Virus record (IMG/VR): IMGVR_UViG_3300025073_000054
Coordinates: 1 to 61,672 of that record
DNA: 61,672 bases
DNA from: a virus
Direction: 5' to 3' (one strand)
The notes under the pieces were generated by a model. The model had not been told where the DNA came from and ran no database searches. It worked only from the letters and a program-made list of their open reading frames with translations. Below are positions 22,932-31,126 of this stretch, piece by piece; the stretch's first letter is position 1; every line of letters starts with the position of its first letter. A program made the translations under genes and the position numbers.

Positions 22932-24524
22932 TCAGGAGAGCTGGCGGACGTCGCCGCCGAGAACGTGGAGGCCCGGCATGGGCTCACACGGGATCTCGCA
23001 GTCCACGCGGCCGGGGGTGGCCGACGCGGTGACCGTGAGCAGGGCGAGGTTCGCCGTGACGTCCTTGATGATCGCCTGCTCCTCGTAGCCAGTGAGGATG
23101 CGGGCGATCTCCGAGCGGATCAGCGCCGGCGACGTGACGTTCGGAGCGCGCGGCGGGAGTCCGCCGCTGGAGTCGCTGGTGAGCTTGAAGCCCGCGTAAA
23201 GGGACGCGAGCTCACTGTTGAGCCCGTCGGCGACGTGGTCGCAGATGGTGACGTTGCTGGTGTCGAGCACCGCGTAGTTCGGCACGCCCGACGCCAGCGA
23301 CCGCGAGGTGATGCAGCGCGCGACGGTGACGAAGCCCGGGCGGTTGGCGCTCGGAGCCAGCGGCGTCAGGCCGTTGTTCAGCGCGCCCTCGATCTCCGTC
23401 GCGGTCGGCTGATCCGCGACGGTGTTCTGCGCGGTGACACTGACGAGCTCGAGCCCGTCGAGGTTGGCGGCGGGGTCCGTGGCCTCTCCGACGAGGCGCC
23501 CGCCCGCGGCGCTGTCACCGATGAGGCGAGCGGCGCCGACCTGCGCGGCGACCACCCACGGCGGGATGCGGCTGTTGTAGTGCCACACGATCTGGAGGCG
23601 CGACTTGTTGCGGCCGGTCGCGAGCGTCACGGCGGTGGCGTAGGCCGCGACCGTCGCCACGATGCCCTGCTGCCGCTTCTGCGAGGTCACCAGCGCGAGG
23701 CTGTCGAGGTGCGCGGCGAGCAGGTCGATGTTCGTGGCGTCCGTGCAGGCCGCGATGATGCGGTCGTACTTCGTGCTCGCGATGGCCTCGATGGCCGCGG
23801 TCCAGTCGTCCTGCGTCGCGCCGCTCGCGAAGCAGTACTCCCCGGAGACCTGCGAGCCACCCGAGAGCGTGGCGGTGGTGCCCGCGCCGCTCGACGTGCT
23901 CGTGGTAGTGATCACCGTCTCGGTGCCCGAGGAGCTGACGAACGAGAACGCGCAGGTGAGCGCGTTGCCGCGAGGGCCGTCGTGCTTGGCCGTGAGGGTC
24001 AGCACCCCAGCGAGGAACTGCGCGGTGAAGGGCAGCGTATCGAGGTCGTTGATGGCCTCGGCGCACGCGGTCGCGATCACCGTCGGGGTGTCGCCCGAAG
24101 CGACGCTCACGTCCGTGGAGAGCCCGCAGGCGCGGATGCGGATGGTGAACGCGGCGCTGGCGTTCGTCGCGAATGTGTTGACCAGCGAGGCGGCGGTGCC
24201 CGAGGCCTCGGCTACGCCTTCGAGGTAGACGGTCGCGTCGGGGTACTGCGCGAACACGGCCTCGGCCATGTTGTGCAGCTCCGACCCGCGGCCCGCGTAG
24301 GTGCCTGCGTCGTCGGCGCTGGCGCAGAACGTCGGTGTCGCGTCGGCCATGGTGCCCGCGGCGACGGCCAGCGTCGGAGCGGCGCCCGCGATGGCGGTCC
24401 CGATGCGGTTGCCCTGGAGGAGGATGGTCTTCGGGGCGTCGCCCGACGAGGTGCCCGCTCCGCCGAGGATGACGGCGAGGTAGATGCCCGGCGTCTTGCG
24501 CGAGGCGGCGAGTCCGGTGGTCAC
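22932..24524 (-). CDS. Tail sheath protein (Mu gpL-like)
   Basis: A 530-aa protein from GTG 24524 (GTGA overlap). It starts TPGIYLAVILGGAGTSSGDAPKTILLQGN, the typical opening of Mu-like sheath proteins, and ends with the tube-binding C-terminal domain (AIIKDVTANLALLTV, then RVDCEIPCEPM). Length is normal. It shows that the virion has a contractile tail (myovirus form). Confidence 0.85.
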   Translation of the reverse strand: MTTGLAASRKTPGIYLAVILGGAGTSSGDAPKTILLQGNRIGTAIAGAAPTLAVAAGTMADATPTFCASADDAGTYAGRGSELHNMAEAVFAQYPDATVYLEGVAEASGTAASLVNTFATNASAAFTIRIRACGLSTDVSVASGDTPTVIATACAEAINDLDTLPFTAQFLAGVLTLTAKHDGPRGNALTCAFSFVSSSGTETVITTTSTSSGAGTTATLSGGSQVSGEYCFASGATQDDWTAAIEAIASTKYDRIIAACTDATNIDLLAAHLDSLALVTSQKRQQGIVATVAAYATAVTLATGRNKSRLQIVWHYNSRIPPWVVAAQVGAARLIGDSAAGGRLVGEATDPAANLDGLELVSVTAQNTVADQPTATEIEGALNNGLTPLAPSANRPGFVTVARCITSRSLASGVPNYAVLDTSNVTICDHVADGLNSELASLYAGFKLTSDSSGGLPPRAPNVTSPALIRSEIARILTGYEEQAIIKDVTANLALLTVTASATPGRVDCEIPCEPMPGLHVLGGDVRQLS

Positions 24525-24781
24525 TGGTCAATCCCCTTCGAGGTGGCGTGCTTGGCGGAGGGAGCGAGCGGAGCGATGGCGGGCGGCACGACGAGCGCGA
24601 GCTCGCCGCGGCGCAGATGGCGCTGGTAGTCGGGGTGGTTGGCGACCACCTCGCCCTCGGGGAGTGCCTCGCGGGTCTTGCGGTGGCGGCCCGCGTAGCG
24701 GCCGGGGACGGGGCGGCCGGCGTCGTCGAGGTAGGGCGCGAGGAGGTCGCCCACCGCCCGGATGTGAAGGGGGTGTTTCAT
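24521..24781 (-). CDS. DUF2635-like protein (Mu gp38 position)
   Basis: An 86-aa basic protein from ATG 24781. The central LPEGEVVANHPDYQRHLRRGEL block is like DUF2635 members that sit between tail terminator and sheath genes in Mu-like phages. Role unknown. Confidence 0.65.
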   Translation of the reverse strand: MKHPLHIRAVGDLLAPYLDDAGRPVPGRYAGRHRKTREALPEGEVVANHPDYQRHLRRGELALVVPPAIAPLAPSAKHATSKGIDQ

Positions 24782-24807
24782 GGGGTGTCCTGTGCGGTGG
24801 GGAGGGG

Positions 24808-25428
24808 TCAGAACTCTTCGATCAGGGAGACGATCGGGTTCGGCGCGGCGTCCTCGGTGCCGGTGAGGTTCACGTCGCCTGCGATGGCGGTGAGGTCTTG
24901 GCCGTCGCCCGCCTGCGCGGTGGTCAGCGCGAGCGCAGGGAGCGGGCGGCGCGTCTCGAAGCGCACGCTGTAGACGTAGAGAGCGCCGCGCTTGATGAGC
25001 ACCGGGCGGCCGTAGTCGGCGACGCGGACGCGGCGGTCACGAAAGGCGCCGTCGAACACCAGCCCGTTGCAGAGCTCAAGCACGCGCTCGATCAGCGGGA
25101 GGAAGCCGGGGGTGAGCGGCGAGGAGCCCTGGACGGCTTCGTCGACTGCGCGCGGCTCTTCCAAGCACACGAGCACAGTCCACGACTCCAGCCCCGCATC
25201 TTCCACGCCCTCGATCGCATCGACGGTGCGCGTCGAGGCGCCGCCGTCGAAGCGGAGGAAGGCGCTGGGATACTGCGCGCAGGCGTCGACGATGCCCGCC
25301 TCGCTCACCTCGCCCGCGTAGCGGCCGACGAGGGCAAAGGGGAGGAGCGCCGTAGGCGTGCCCGTGTGCTGCCCCGCCGCGAGCGCTGCGTAGAGCGCCG
25401 TGTCGATGGTCGAGAGCGTGGCGGTCAT
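24808..25428 (-). CDS. DUF1834-type tail terminator (Mu gp37-like)
   Basis: A 206-aa protein from ATG 25428. It has an N-terminal helix, a central β-sheet with FLRFDGGASTRTVDAIEG, and a C-terminal YSVRFETRRPL segment, matching DUF1834/gp37. It caps the tail before joining the head. Position between head-completion and sheath genes agrees. Confidence 0.7.
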   Translation of the reverse strand: MTATLSTIDTALYAALAAGQHTGTPTALLPFALVGRYAGEVSEAGIVDACAQYPSAFLRFDGGASTRTVDAIEGVEDAGLESWTVLVCLEEPRAVDEAVQGSSPLTPGFLPLIERVLELCNGLVFDGAFRDRRVRVADYGRPVLIKRGALYVYSVRFETRRPLPALALTTAQAGDGQDLTAIAGDVNLTGTEDAAPNPIVSLIEEF

Positions 25429-25431
25429 GGG

Positions 25432-25797
25432 TCAGCGGGAGGCGCGTTCGCCTGCGCGGTGGAGGGCGACGGCCAGCTCCGCGTCGATGCCCGAGGCGCG
25501 GCGCTCCGCAGCCTTGGCGAGGAAGCGGCGAGGACGAATGAGCGAGGTGCCATCCTTGATGAAGGAGGCGTAGCGGGTGTCTGCGACGATGGGCACCGTG
25601 ACGTGGTTCGCGGTCGTGGTGACGGGTCCGCCGACCATCGTCCGCTCTTCCAAGAGCCCGGTGCGGTTCTCGTAGTCGTGATTCGCGCGAGCCTCGGCGG
25701 CAACCATCTCGCCCGCGCGCTCCATGCCCGCCGCGAGCTCTTCGGTGAGGGCCGCGTCGAGCTCGGAGAGCCACGCATCGACGCCCACGAAGCGCAT
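25432..25797 (-). CDS. HK97 gp10-like head-tail joining protein
   Basis: A 121-aa protein from ATG 25797 (TGATG overlap). A helical N-terminus with MVAAEARANHDYENRTGLLEE and later SFIKDGTSLIRPRRFLAKA gives the family pattern (N-R-T-G-L-hairpin then a YASF- and PRRFL-block). It joins the capsid portal to the tail. Confidence 0.7.
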   Translation of the reverse strand: MRFVGVDAWLSELDAALTEELAAGMERAGEMVAAEARANHDYENRTGLLEERTMVGGPVTTTANHVTVPIVADTRYASFIKDGTSLIRPRRFLAKAAERRASGIDAELAVALHRAGERASR

Positions 25798-26282
25798 CAG
25801 AAGTCGGAGGCGTCGCGACGGTCGGCGGCGCGGCTGTAGGGGTTCGTGTACGCGCCCGACGAGTCGGTGAGGTTGTTGTTCACGGCACGGGGGACGGGGC
25901 GCACGGCGGCGCTCCCGGGGGCTCGCGCATCGGCGTCGCGGTTCAGTTGCTTGATGAAGGCACGGGCCTGTGCGCCCTTGAGCGCGTAGCCGTTCTCCGC
26001 GTCGTAGGACGAATGCCGCGAGGCCGCGACGTCGTTGCAGAGGTCGACCACGCATCCGACGAGCGCCGGGTCGAGGGTATCGGTGGTCGTGTAGACGCCA
26101 TCGGGGAAGGCCGCGCGGGTCATCGCGCGGAAGTAGCTGTTGGCCTCGGCCAGGCAGAGCGTGAGGAAGGCGGTGTCCGCGGGCGCGCCGCCGCCGTTCT
26201 TCGCGTACAGGCGGTTGTACGCCTGCGTCGAGAGGCGCGCGGTCACGTCGGCCGCGACGGCGATGACGGTCTGCTCGCTCAT
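25797..26282 (-). CDS. DUF1320 head completion protein (Mu gp36-like)
   Basis: A 161-aa protein from ATG 26282 (ATGA overlap). It is all-helical with AEANSYFRAM and VDLCNDVAASRHSSYD, typical for DUF1320, and has a charged disordered tail. It forms part of the connector below the portal. Confidence 0.78.
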   Translation of the reverse strand: MSEQTVIAVAADVTARLSTQAYNRLYAKNGGGAPADTAFLTLCLAEANSYFRAMTRAAFPDGVYTTTDTLDPALVGCVVDLCNDVAASRHSSYDAENGYALKGAQARAFIKQLNRDADARAPGSAAVRPVPRAVNNNLTDSSGAYTNPYSRAADRRDASDF

Positions 26283-26611
26283 GGTGCGCGGTGCCAGTGC
26301 TCGCCTTCGGAGAGCTGTGCTGCGATGGAGGCGGGGATCTCGTCGCCGGGGGCGTAGATGCGCCCCCCGTGGATGGGGGTGAGGGCGACGAGGCGGAGGA
26401 GCGCCGCCGGTGGGGCCGCAGGGGGCTCCACAGGCGGCGCAGGGGGCGGGAGAGGGGCAGCTTGATGCAGGAGCGCCCCGAGGCCGCAGGGGCCTTCGAT
26501 GGCGTCGAGCATGGCAGCGGCGGAAGGCGACGCCGCGACCGGCTGCGGGGCCGCAGGCGGAGGCTGCGGGGCCTCCGGTCGGCGGTACGCATCGCGGTCG
26601 CGGCGGGCCAT
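26279..26611 (-). CDS. Pro/Ala-rich structural hypothetical protein
   Basis: A 110-aa protein from ATG 26611 (TGATG overlap with the capsid gene). It has a long Pro/Ala-rich first two thirds and a small folded end (HGGRIYAPGDEIPA, like a FluMu or head-protein tail). Similar Pro-rich proteins sit after capsid genes in Mu-like phages. Function unknown. Confidence 0.5.
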   Translation of the reverse strand: MARRDRDAYRRPEAPQPPPAAPQPVAASPSAAAMLDAIEGPCGLGALLHQAAPLPPPAPPVEPPAAPPAALLRLVALTPIHGGRIYAPGDEIPASIAAQLSEGEHWHRAP

Positions 26612-27645
26612 CAGCTCACCACCGTGGTGTACAAATAACCGGCCGACGAGCCCGCGACGAGCTTCTCATCGAGCGCCTCGGTCACCTTCACGAACTGGCC
26701 ACCGCGGACGCCCGGGAGGGGCGCGTCGATGACCTGGGTCTCGCGCTGCATGAACTGGAACTGCTTGGCGAAGACGCCGGTCTCGCGCGGCGAGGGGTCG
26801 TCGGTGACGCGGATGAGCGCGCACGACTTGCCCCACACGTAGCCGCGGACGCTCGCGGCGCCCTCGCGGTTGCTGTTGTACTTCATGCGGCCCACGTAGA
26901 CGGCGTCGAGCTCGAAGAGCGCGGCGACGAGGTCGGTGGTCACGCGGTCGGGCGTCGCACCGGAGACGGTGGCGGCGCGCGAGAGGATCAGTTCCTTCAG
27001 CTTCGGGTGGTTCTTGAGCTTCATCCACGCCTGCGCGCCGATGACCATCACGTTGGGCCGCTCGTCGACCGTCTCGAGGGCGTCGTCGATCTTCTGGACG
27101 GGGTCCGAGGTGGACGTGTCCCAGCGGTCCGCGCCCGCGAGGGCGGCGGTGTTGGAGCCGTAGCTACCCGACGCGAAGAGCAGCGCGGCGACGCGGCGCT
27201 CCTTGGCGATGTCGAGGCGCGAGGTCACGACCTTGACCGCGTGCATCTGCGGGTCGATGGGGGCGTCGGCGGACTCGATCTCCTTGTTGGAGACGAAGTC
27301 CATCAGGCCATAGTCGACGGTCGAGAAGTTGTCGGTGCTGATCTTGTAGCGGACGCGTCCGGGCATCGCCTCGGCGCCGGTGAGGGCCGCGCTCTGCTCC
27401 TCGAAGAAGGTGTCCGCGTCGTACTTGAAGAACTTGTCCGACGGCTTCATCACCCGCTGGATCGGGCACACCTTGTCCGCGATCGACTCGCGGTTCTGGA
27501 TGGCGCACGCGAAGTCCGAGAGGGCGCGGTCGATGTGCACGCTCGACGGCGAGAAGCTGAGCTCCTGCACCACGGCCTGCGCGCTGGCGAGGCTCATGCC
27601 CCGCTCCTGGAGCAGCTCGAGCTGCATGGATTCGATGTCGTTCAT
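26611..27645 (-). CDS. Major capsid protein (Mu gpT-like)
   Basis: A 344-aa protein from ATG 27645. An N-terminal helix precedes a HK97-type fold pattern: IADKVCPIQRVMKPSDKFFKYD, RWDTSTSDP, and the C-terminal ETQVIDAPLPGVRGGQFVKV strand. Length and gene order (after protease/scaffold and decoration genes) fit. This should be one of the most abundant virion proteins. Confidence 0.85.
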   Translation of the reverse strand: MNDIESMQLELLQERGMSLASAQAVVQELSFSPSSVHIDRALSDFACAIQNRESIADKVCPIQRVMKPSDKFFKYDADTFFEEQSAALTGAEAMPGRVRYKISTDNFSTVDYGLMDFVSNKEIESADAPIDPQMHAVKVVTSRLDIAKERRVAALLFASGSYGSNTAALAGADRWDTSTSDPVQKIDDALETVDERPNVMVIGAQAWMKLKNHPKLKELILSRAATVSGATPDRVTTDLVAALFELDAVYVGRMKYNSNREGAASVRGYVWGKSCALIRVTDDPSPRETGVFAKQFQFMQRETQVIDAPLPGVRGGQFVKVTEALDEKLVAGSSAGYLYTTVVS

Positions 27646-27650
27646 GGGGT

Positions 27651-28058
27651 TCAGCCGCCCTGCTTGATGAAGGGGTTGATGGTGCAGAGCACGCGGTCGC
27701 CAGAGACGGCGGACTCGAGGGCCTGGCCGATGACGGCGACGTTGACGCCGGCACCCGCGGTCTCGGTGATGACACCGCCGTCGGTGCCGCCCGAGGTCAC
27801 GAAGTCACCGCGGGTGATGGTGCCCGCAGCGACCAGCGGGTACGCGCCGCTGATGAGCACGTCGACGGTGTCGCCCGAGGCGCACGCGGAGCCGTCGGGG
27901 CGGAAGATGACGCCGAGGAGCGACGCGGTGGGATCGGCACCGCCGGGGAGGCGGACCTTGCTGTCAGCGGCGCCGACGCGGCAGATCATGCCGTCGGTGA
28001 AGATCGCCTCGGACTCGAGGGGGATCGGCGGCCCGGGGAAGCGAGAGGAGAGGCCCAT
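27651..28058 (-). CDS. Capsid decoration-like protein
   Basis: A 135-aa protein from ATG 28058. It is β-rich with repeated Gly/Val turns (PLVAAGTITRGDFVTSGGTDG), as in DUF2190/decoration proteins next to capsid genes. It lies between scaffold and capsid genes. Confidence 0.65.
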   Translation of the reverse strand: MGLSSRFPGPPIPLESEAIFTDGMICRVGAADSKVRLPGGADPTASLLGVIFRPDGSACASGDTVDVLISGAYPLVAAGTITRGDFVTSGGTDGGVITETAGAGVNVAVIGQALESAVSGDRVLCTINPFIKQGG

Positions 28059-28060
28059 GG

Positions 28061-28645
28061 TCAGTTACCCTTCCCGGCGCGCAGTTCACGCGACGCCTGC
28101 TTGAGCGCCGACTCCAGGGTCAGCGACTTGTCGGCGGCCATCAGCTCCTTGGCGCGGTCGGAGGCGGCGTCGTTGTGACGGGCCGCGCGACCGGAGACGA
28201 TGGCGGGCGCCTTCTCGCCACCGAGGGCGGTGGCGCGCGACATGAGCGCGATGGACGCGGCGGTCACCGCGGGCTTCGGGTACGCCTTCGAGAATGCGGC
28301 GAAGTCGTTGCGGGCGAAGCTCTCCAGCGCGGCGCGGCTCTTGGCCATCACCGGGTCGCTGCACAGGGCCTCGATGTGCTCCACGACCTCGCGGCTGTGG
28401 CGCTCCGTCTCGACGCTCTTGAGCGCCTCGTTCTCGGCTGACAGGACGGCCACCTTGGCGGCGTCGCTGTGCAGTGCGGTGATCTTCGCGGCGACGGCCT
28501 GCGCGTCGGACGCGAGCGGCAGACCCAGCGAGCGCCGGACCTCCGTGGACTCTTCTGCACGCGCGGCAACGTGCTGCGCGGCGGCCTCTTCGGTCGGAGC
28601 GGCGAAGCCGAGCCGAGCCGCGAGGGCCATCATGGTGGTGCTCAT
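28061..28645 (-). CDS. Scaffold protein, nested in the protease gene
   Basis: This 194-aa frame is the in-frame C-terminal part of the 559-aa protease-scaffold gene. ATG 28645 is preceded by AAAGGAAA, a better ribosome site than most here. The sequence is helical and charged (AKVAVLSAENEALKSVETER), as scaffolds are. It parallels Mu genes I and Z, where the scaffold starts inside the protease frame. Confidence 0.7.
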   Translation of the reverse strand: MSTTMMALAARLGFAAPTEEAAAQHVAARAEESTEVRRSLGLPLASDAQAVAAKITALHSDAAKVAVLSAENEALKSVETERHSREVVEHIEALCSDPVMAKSRAALESFARNDFAAFSKAYPKPAVTAASIALMSRATALGGEKAPAIVSGRAARHNDAASDRAKELMAADKSLTLESALKQASRELRAGKGN

Positions 28646-29740
28646 GCGGGTTTCCTTTGCGGCCCTCGAGCCGCGGGACATCGCCCCGGAATGGGGCGAA
28701 TCGTTGGAGCCGCCGGGCGACGTGCCCGGGGCCGAAGGGGTGCCAGTGGGCGGTGCGCGGACGGGCGCTGGAGCGAGCTCGGCGGCGACGTACCAGCGAT
28801 GCGTGCCCATCTCCTCCATGCCGTCGAACACGATCCCGTAGGCGTTGCCGTTGACCTCAGCGACGACGCCGGTGGACTGCCCGGCCATGTGGGGCGTGCC
28901 CTTCACGCGCACGCGGTCGCCGATGGCGTAGGAAACGGGGTCGTCGCCGGGGAGGGCAGCGAGCGCAGCGCGGATGGCCGCGAGCACCTCATCCGCACCG
29001 GTGAGCGCCGGAAGGCGCATCGCGCTGCGGAGCGAAGCGACGATGTCGTCAGCGTCGATGCCGCTCGCGTCGTCGGGCGCGGCGAGGAGCGCGGCCAGCT
29101 TCGCGAGCTCGGCGGAGACCGCGGCTTCGTCAGCGAGCGCCGGGAGACCGAGGACGGTACGGAGCATCTCCACCACGTCGTCGCGATCGTCGAGGTCGCC
29201 GTACCAGGCGCCAGCGGCGAGCGTGAGGCTCGCGGCGATGCGCGGGAGGTCGACCAGCGCGGGGTTGTTTGTGAGGCTGAAGCTCCACAAAAAACTACCC
29301 ACATCCGCGCCGGTCTCTTCATCGACCCCGCCTTGCACGATGGTGATGCTCCCGAAGGCGATCTCTCCACAGTCGACGGAGGCGCGCGTCGCCTCGTTGA
29401 CCCAACGGAAGCGCGCCTCCAGCGTCGCGCACGACGATCCACCGCGCTGCATCGCACCGACGCGCATCTCCACGATCCATGCGTGCGCCTTGCGGGCATC
29501 GGGGTGCGCGGTCGCGTCGGTGTCGGCGTGGTAGAGCACCACCGGGATCTCGCGGCCCCAGCGGAGGAAGTTGGCGACGCATGAGGCGAAGTCGGCGCTG
29601 GTGAGCTCAACGCCGGCGCCGCGGCCGCGGAGCTTCGTGGCGTAGGCCAGCACGTTCCATGGGCTGGTCGCCTGCGATGCCGCAAGGGGCATGGCGAGGC
29701 CGGTCACCCGCGCGCCTGCGGTGATGGGAGGGGAGGTCAT
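28061..29740 (-). CDS. Capsid maturation protease fused to scaffold (Mu gpI-like)
   Basis: A 559-aa protein from ATG 29740. About residues 35-185 are the protease part with a FASCVANFLRWGREIPVVLYHAD block and a WSFSLTNNPAL segment, typical for Mu I-type serine proteases. A linker with a DUF-like SH3 segment (about 270-320) leads to the C-terminal scaffold. It processes the scaffold before packaging. Confidence 0.72.
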   Translation of the reverse strand: MTSPPITAGARVTGLAMPLAASQATSPWNVLAYATKLRGRGAGVELTSADFASCVANFLRWGREIPVVLYHADTDATAHPDARKAHAWIVEMRVGAMQRGGSSCATLEARFRWVNEATRASVDCGEIAFGSITIVQGGVDEETGADVGSFLWSFSLTNNPALVDLPRIAASLTLAAGAWYGDLDDRDDVVEMLRTVLGLPALADEAAVSAELAKLAALLAAPDDASGIDADDIVASLRSAMRLPALTGADEVLAAIRAALAALPGDDPVSYAIGDRVRVKGTPHMAGQSTGVVAEVNGNAYGIVFDGMEEMGTHRWYVAAELAPAPVRAPPTGTPSAPGTSPGGSNDSPHSGAMSRGSRAAKETRMSTTMMALAARLGFAAPTEEAAAQHVAARAEESTEVRRSLGLPLASDAQAVAAKITALHSDAAKVAVLSAENEALKSVETERHSREVVEHIEALCSDPVMAKSRAALESFARNDFAAFSKAYPKPAVTAASIALMSRATALGGEKAPAIVSGRAARHNDAASDRAKELMAADKSLTLESALKQASRELRAGKGN

Positions 29741-29751
29741 CAGTGGGGCTC

Positions 29752-31116
29752 TCAGGCGGCTTCGTCAGTGTCGTCGGCGGGCTTGGCGCCGGGCTTCGGC
29801 GGTGCGCCGTCGGCTTCGGGCTTCGCAGGCACTTTGCCGCCAACAACCTCTTCGCCGTCCTTCGGGTCGGGGATGCTCTCGACGTCGCGCAACCACTTCG
29901 CCGGGACCGCGAGGCCGTGCCTCATGTAGAGGTCGAGCCGCTCCGCACGCGCCTTCGCGTCCTCGGGAGGATCGACGTTCAGCGCGAGGAAGGGGACCGG
30001 CGCGCGGTCGCCCAGGTTCATCCTCACGAGCGGCGTCAGCAGGTCGCGACGGATGACGTCGGCGAGGCCCTCCGCGTCGCTGCGGAGGAGCTGGAACATC
30101 GCGCGCAGGTGCACCTCCCCGAGCGAGCGGGCGCCCTTGTCGCCGGGGTCGCTGGTGAGCGTGCCGCCGAGGATGACCTTGGACATCTCCCCGTTGCAGA
30201 GCTTCACCAGCTCGCCGTGCACGCCGCTGTCGGGCGCTGCGATGACGGACAGGTCCGTCGTGTCGGGGATCACCGTGGTGACCGTCGAGCTCATCGCGTC
30301 GAGCGCAGCGGCGAGGATCTCGACGTCCTCGTCGTTCGCTCGCGGCTCCTTCAGCGGGTCGCGCCCCGTGGCGTACTTCCCCACGCGCAGCCCGCGGCCC
30401 GACCACTCCGCGAAGGCGATCCAGTCGCGGACGGACCAGCGCTTGAAGGCGCTGTACCAAACGATCGCACGCCCGAGACCCTCGCGCGTCGGGTACGTGC
30501 CGAAGGCGCGCGGGGTGTGCAGGATGAGCTTCCCGCGGGGGAAGGCCGCGGCGTCGTCGCAGGGGATGCCGGGGAAGCGCGCGAATCGGGTGTCCCCGCT
30601 CTGCGCGTCGTAGAGGTAGAGGCGCCAGTCGCGCTCGTTGCTCCATGCGAGCCGGCGCGCGTGGATCGGGTAGAGGTGCCGCGGGTAGAGGTAGCGCCCT
30701 TCGCGGGCGTACACCGCCTCGACGCCCGCACGGCCGTGGTAGGTGGCGCTTGCGAGTTGCTGGAGCGCGCCGCGGAAGGAGAGACCCAGCGAGCCCGCAG
30801 GGACTTCGACGGCGTCGAGCGCGTCCTGGCAGAGCCGCAGGGCCTTCGCCCCGTCGCGCTTCGAGGCGGTCGCCGGGAGGCGGAGTTCGTACTCCGCGCC
30901 GCTGACCGCCTGCTCGCGCTTCGCAAGGTCGCCATGCAGGTGCGGGTCGCCCTGGCGGACTTCGTCGAGGAGGTCGGCCCATCCCGCCATCTTGCCGGTG
31001 TCGGCCTCGCGCTGTACCGCTGTGATGGCCTGCGGCGTGAGGCCTGCGCCCAAGCGCCGCTGGTAGCGGTCCTGCGGCGAGGCGCTGGCGACGCGGCGGG
31101 TGGTGTCGGCGGGCAT
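29752..31116 (-). CDS. DUF935-type portal protein (Mu gp29-like)
   Basis: A 454-aa protein; ATG 31116 was chosen because it lies just past the terminase stop. It has LRLPATASKRDGAKALRLCQ, ARRLAWSNERDWRLYLYD and the LCNGEMSKVILGGTLTSDPG block of Mu-type portals. The C-terminus is a Pro/Asp-rich tail. No MuF-like gp30 gene follows it, unlike in Mu. Confidence 0.82.
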   Translation of the reverse strand: MPADTTRRVASASPQDRYQRRLGAGLTPQAITAVQREADTGKMAGWADLLDEVRQGDPHLHGDLAKREQAVSGAEYELRLPATASKRDGAKALRLCQDALDAVEVPAGSLGLSFRGALQQLASATYHGRAGVEAVYAREGRYLYPRHLYPIHARRLAWSNERDWRLYLYDAQSGDTRFARFPGIPCDDAAAFPRGKLILHTPRAFGTYPTREGLGRAIVWYSAFKRWSVRDWIAFAEWSGRGLRVGKYATGRDPLKEPRANDEDVEILAAALDAMSSTVTTVIPDTTDLSVIAAPDSGVHGELVKLCNGEMSKVILGGTLTSDPGDKGARSLGEVHLRAMFQLLRSDAEGLADVIRRDLLTPLVRMNLGDRAPVPFLALNVDPPEDAKARAERLDLYMRHGLAVPAKWLRDVESIPDPKDGEEVVGGKVPAKPEADGAPPKPGAKPADDTDEAA

Positions 31117-31126
31117 CGGGGGGAGG

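Noticed and set aside
22905-24629. 574-aa plus-strand ORF antisense to the sheath gene
   Set aside because: Composition is the antisense type and the sheath protein on the other strand is convincing.
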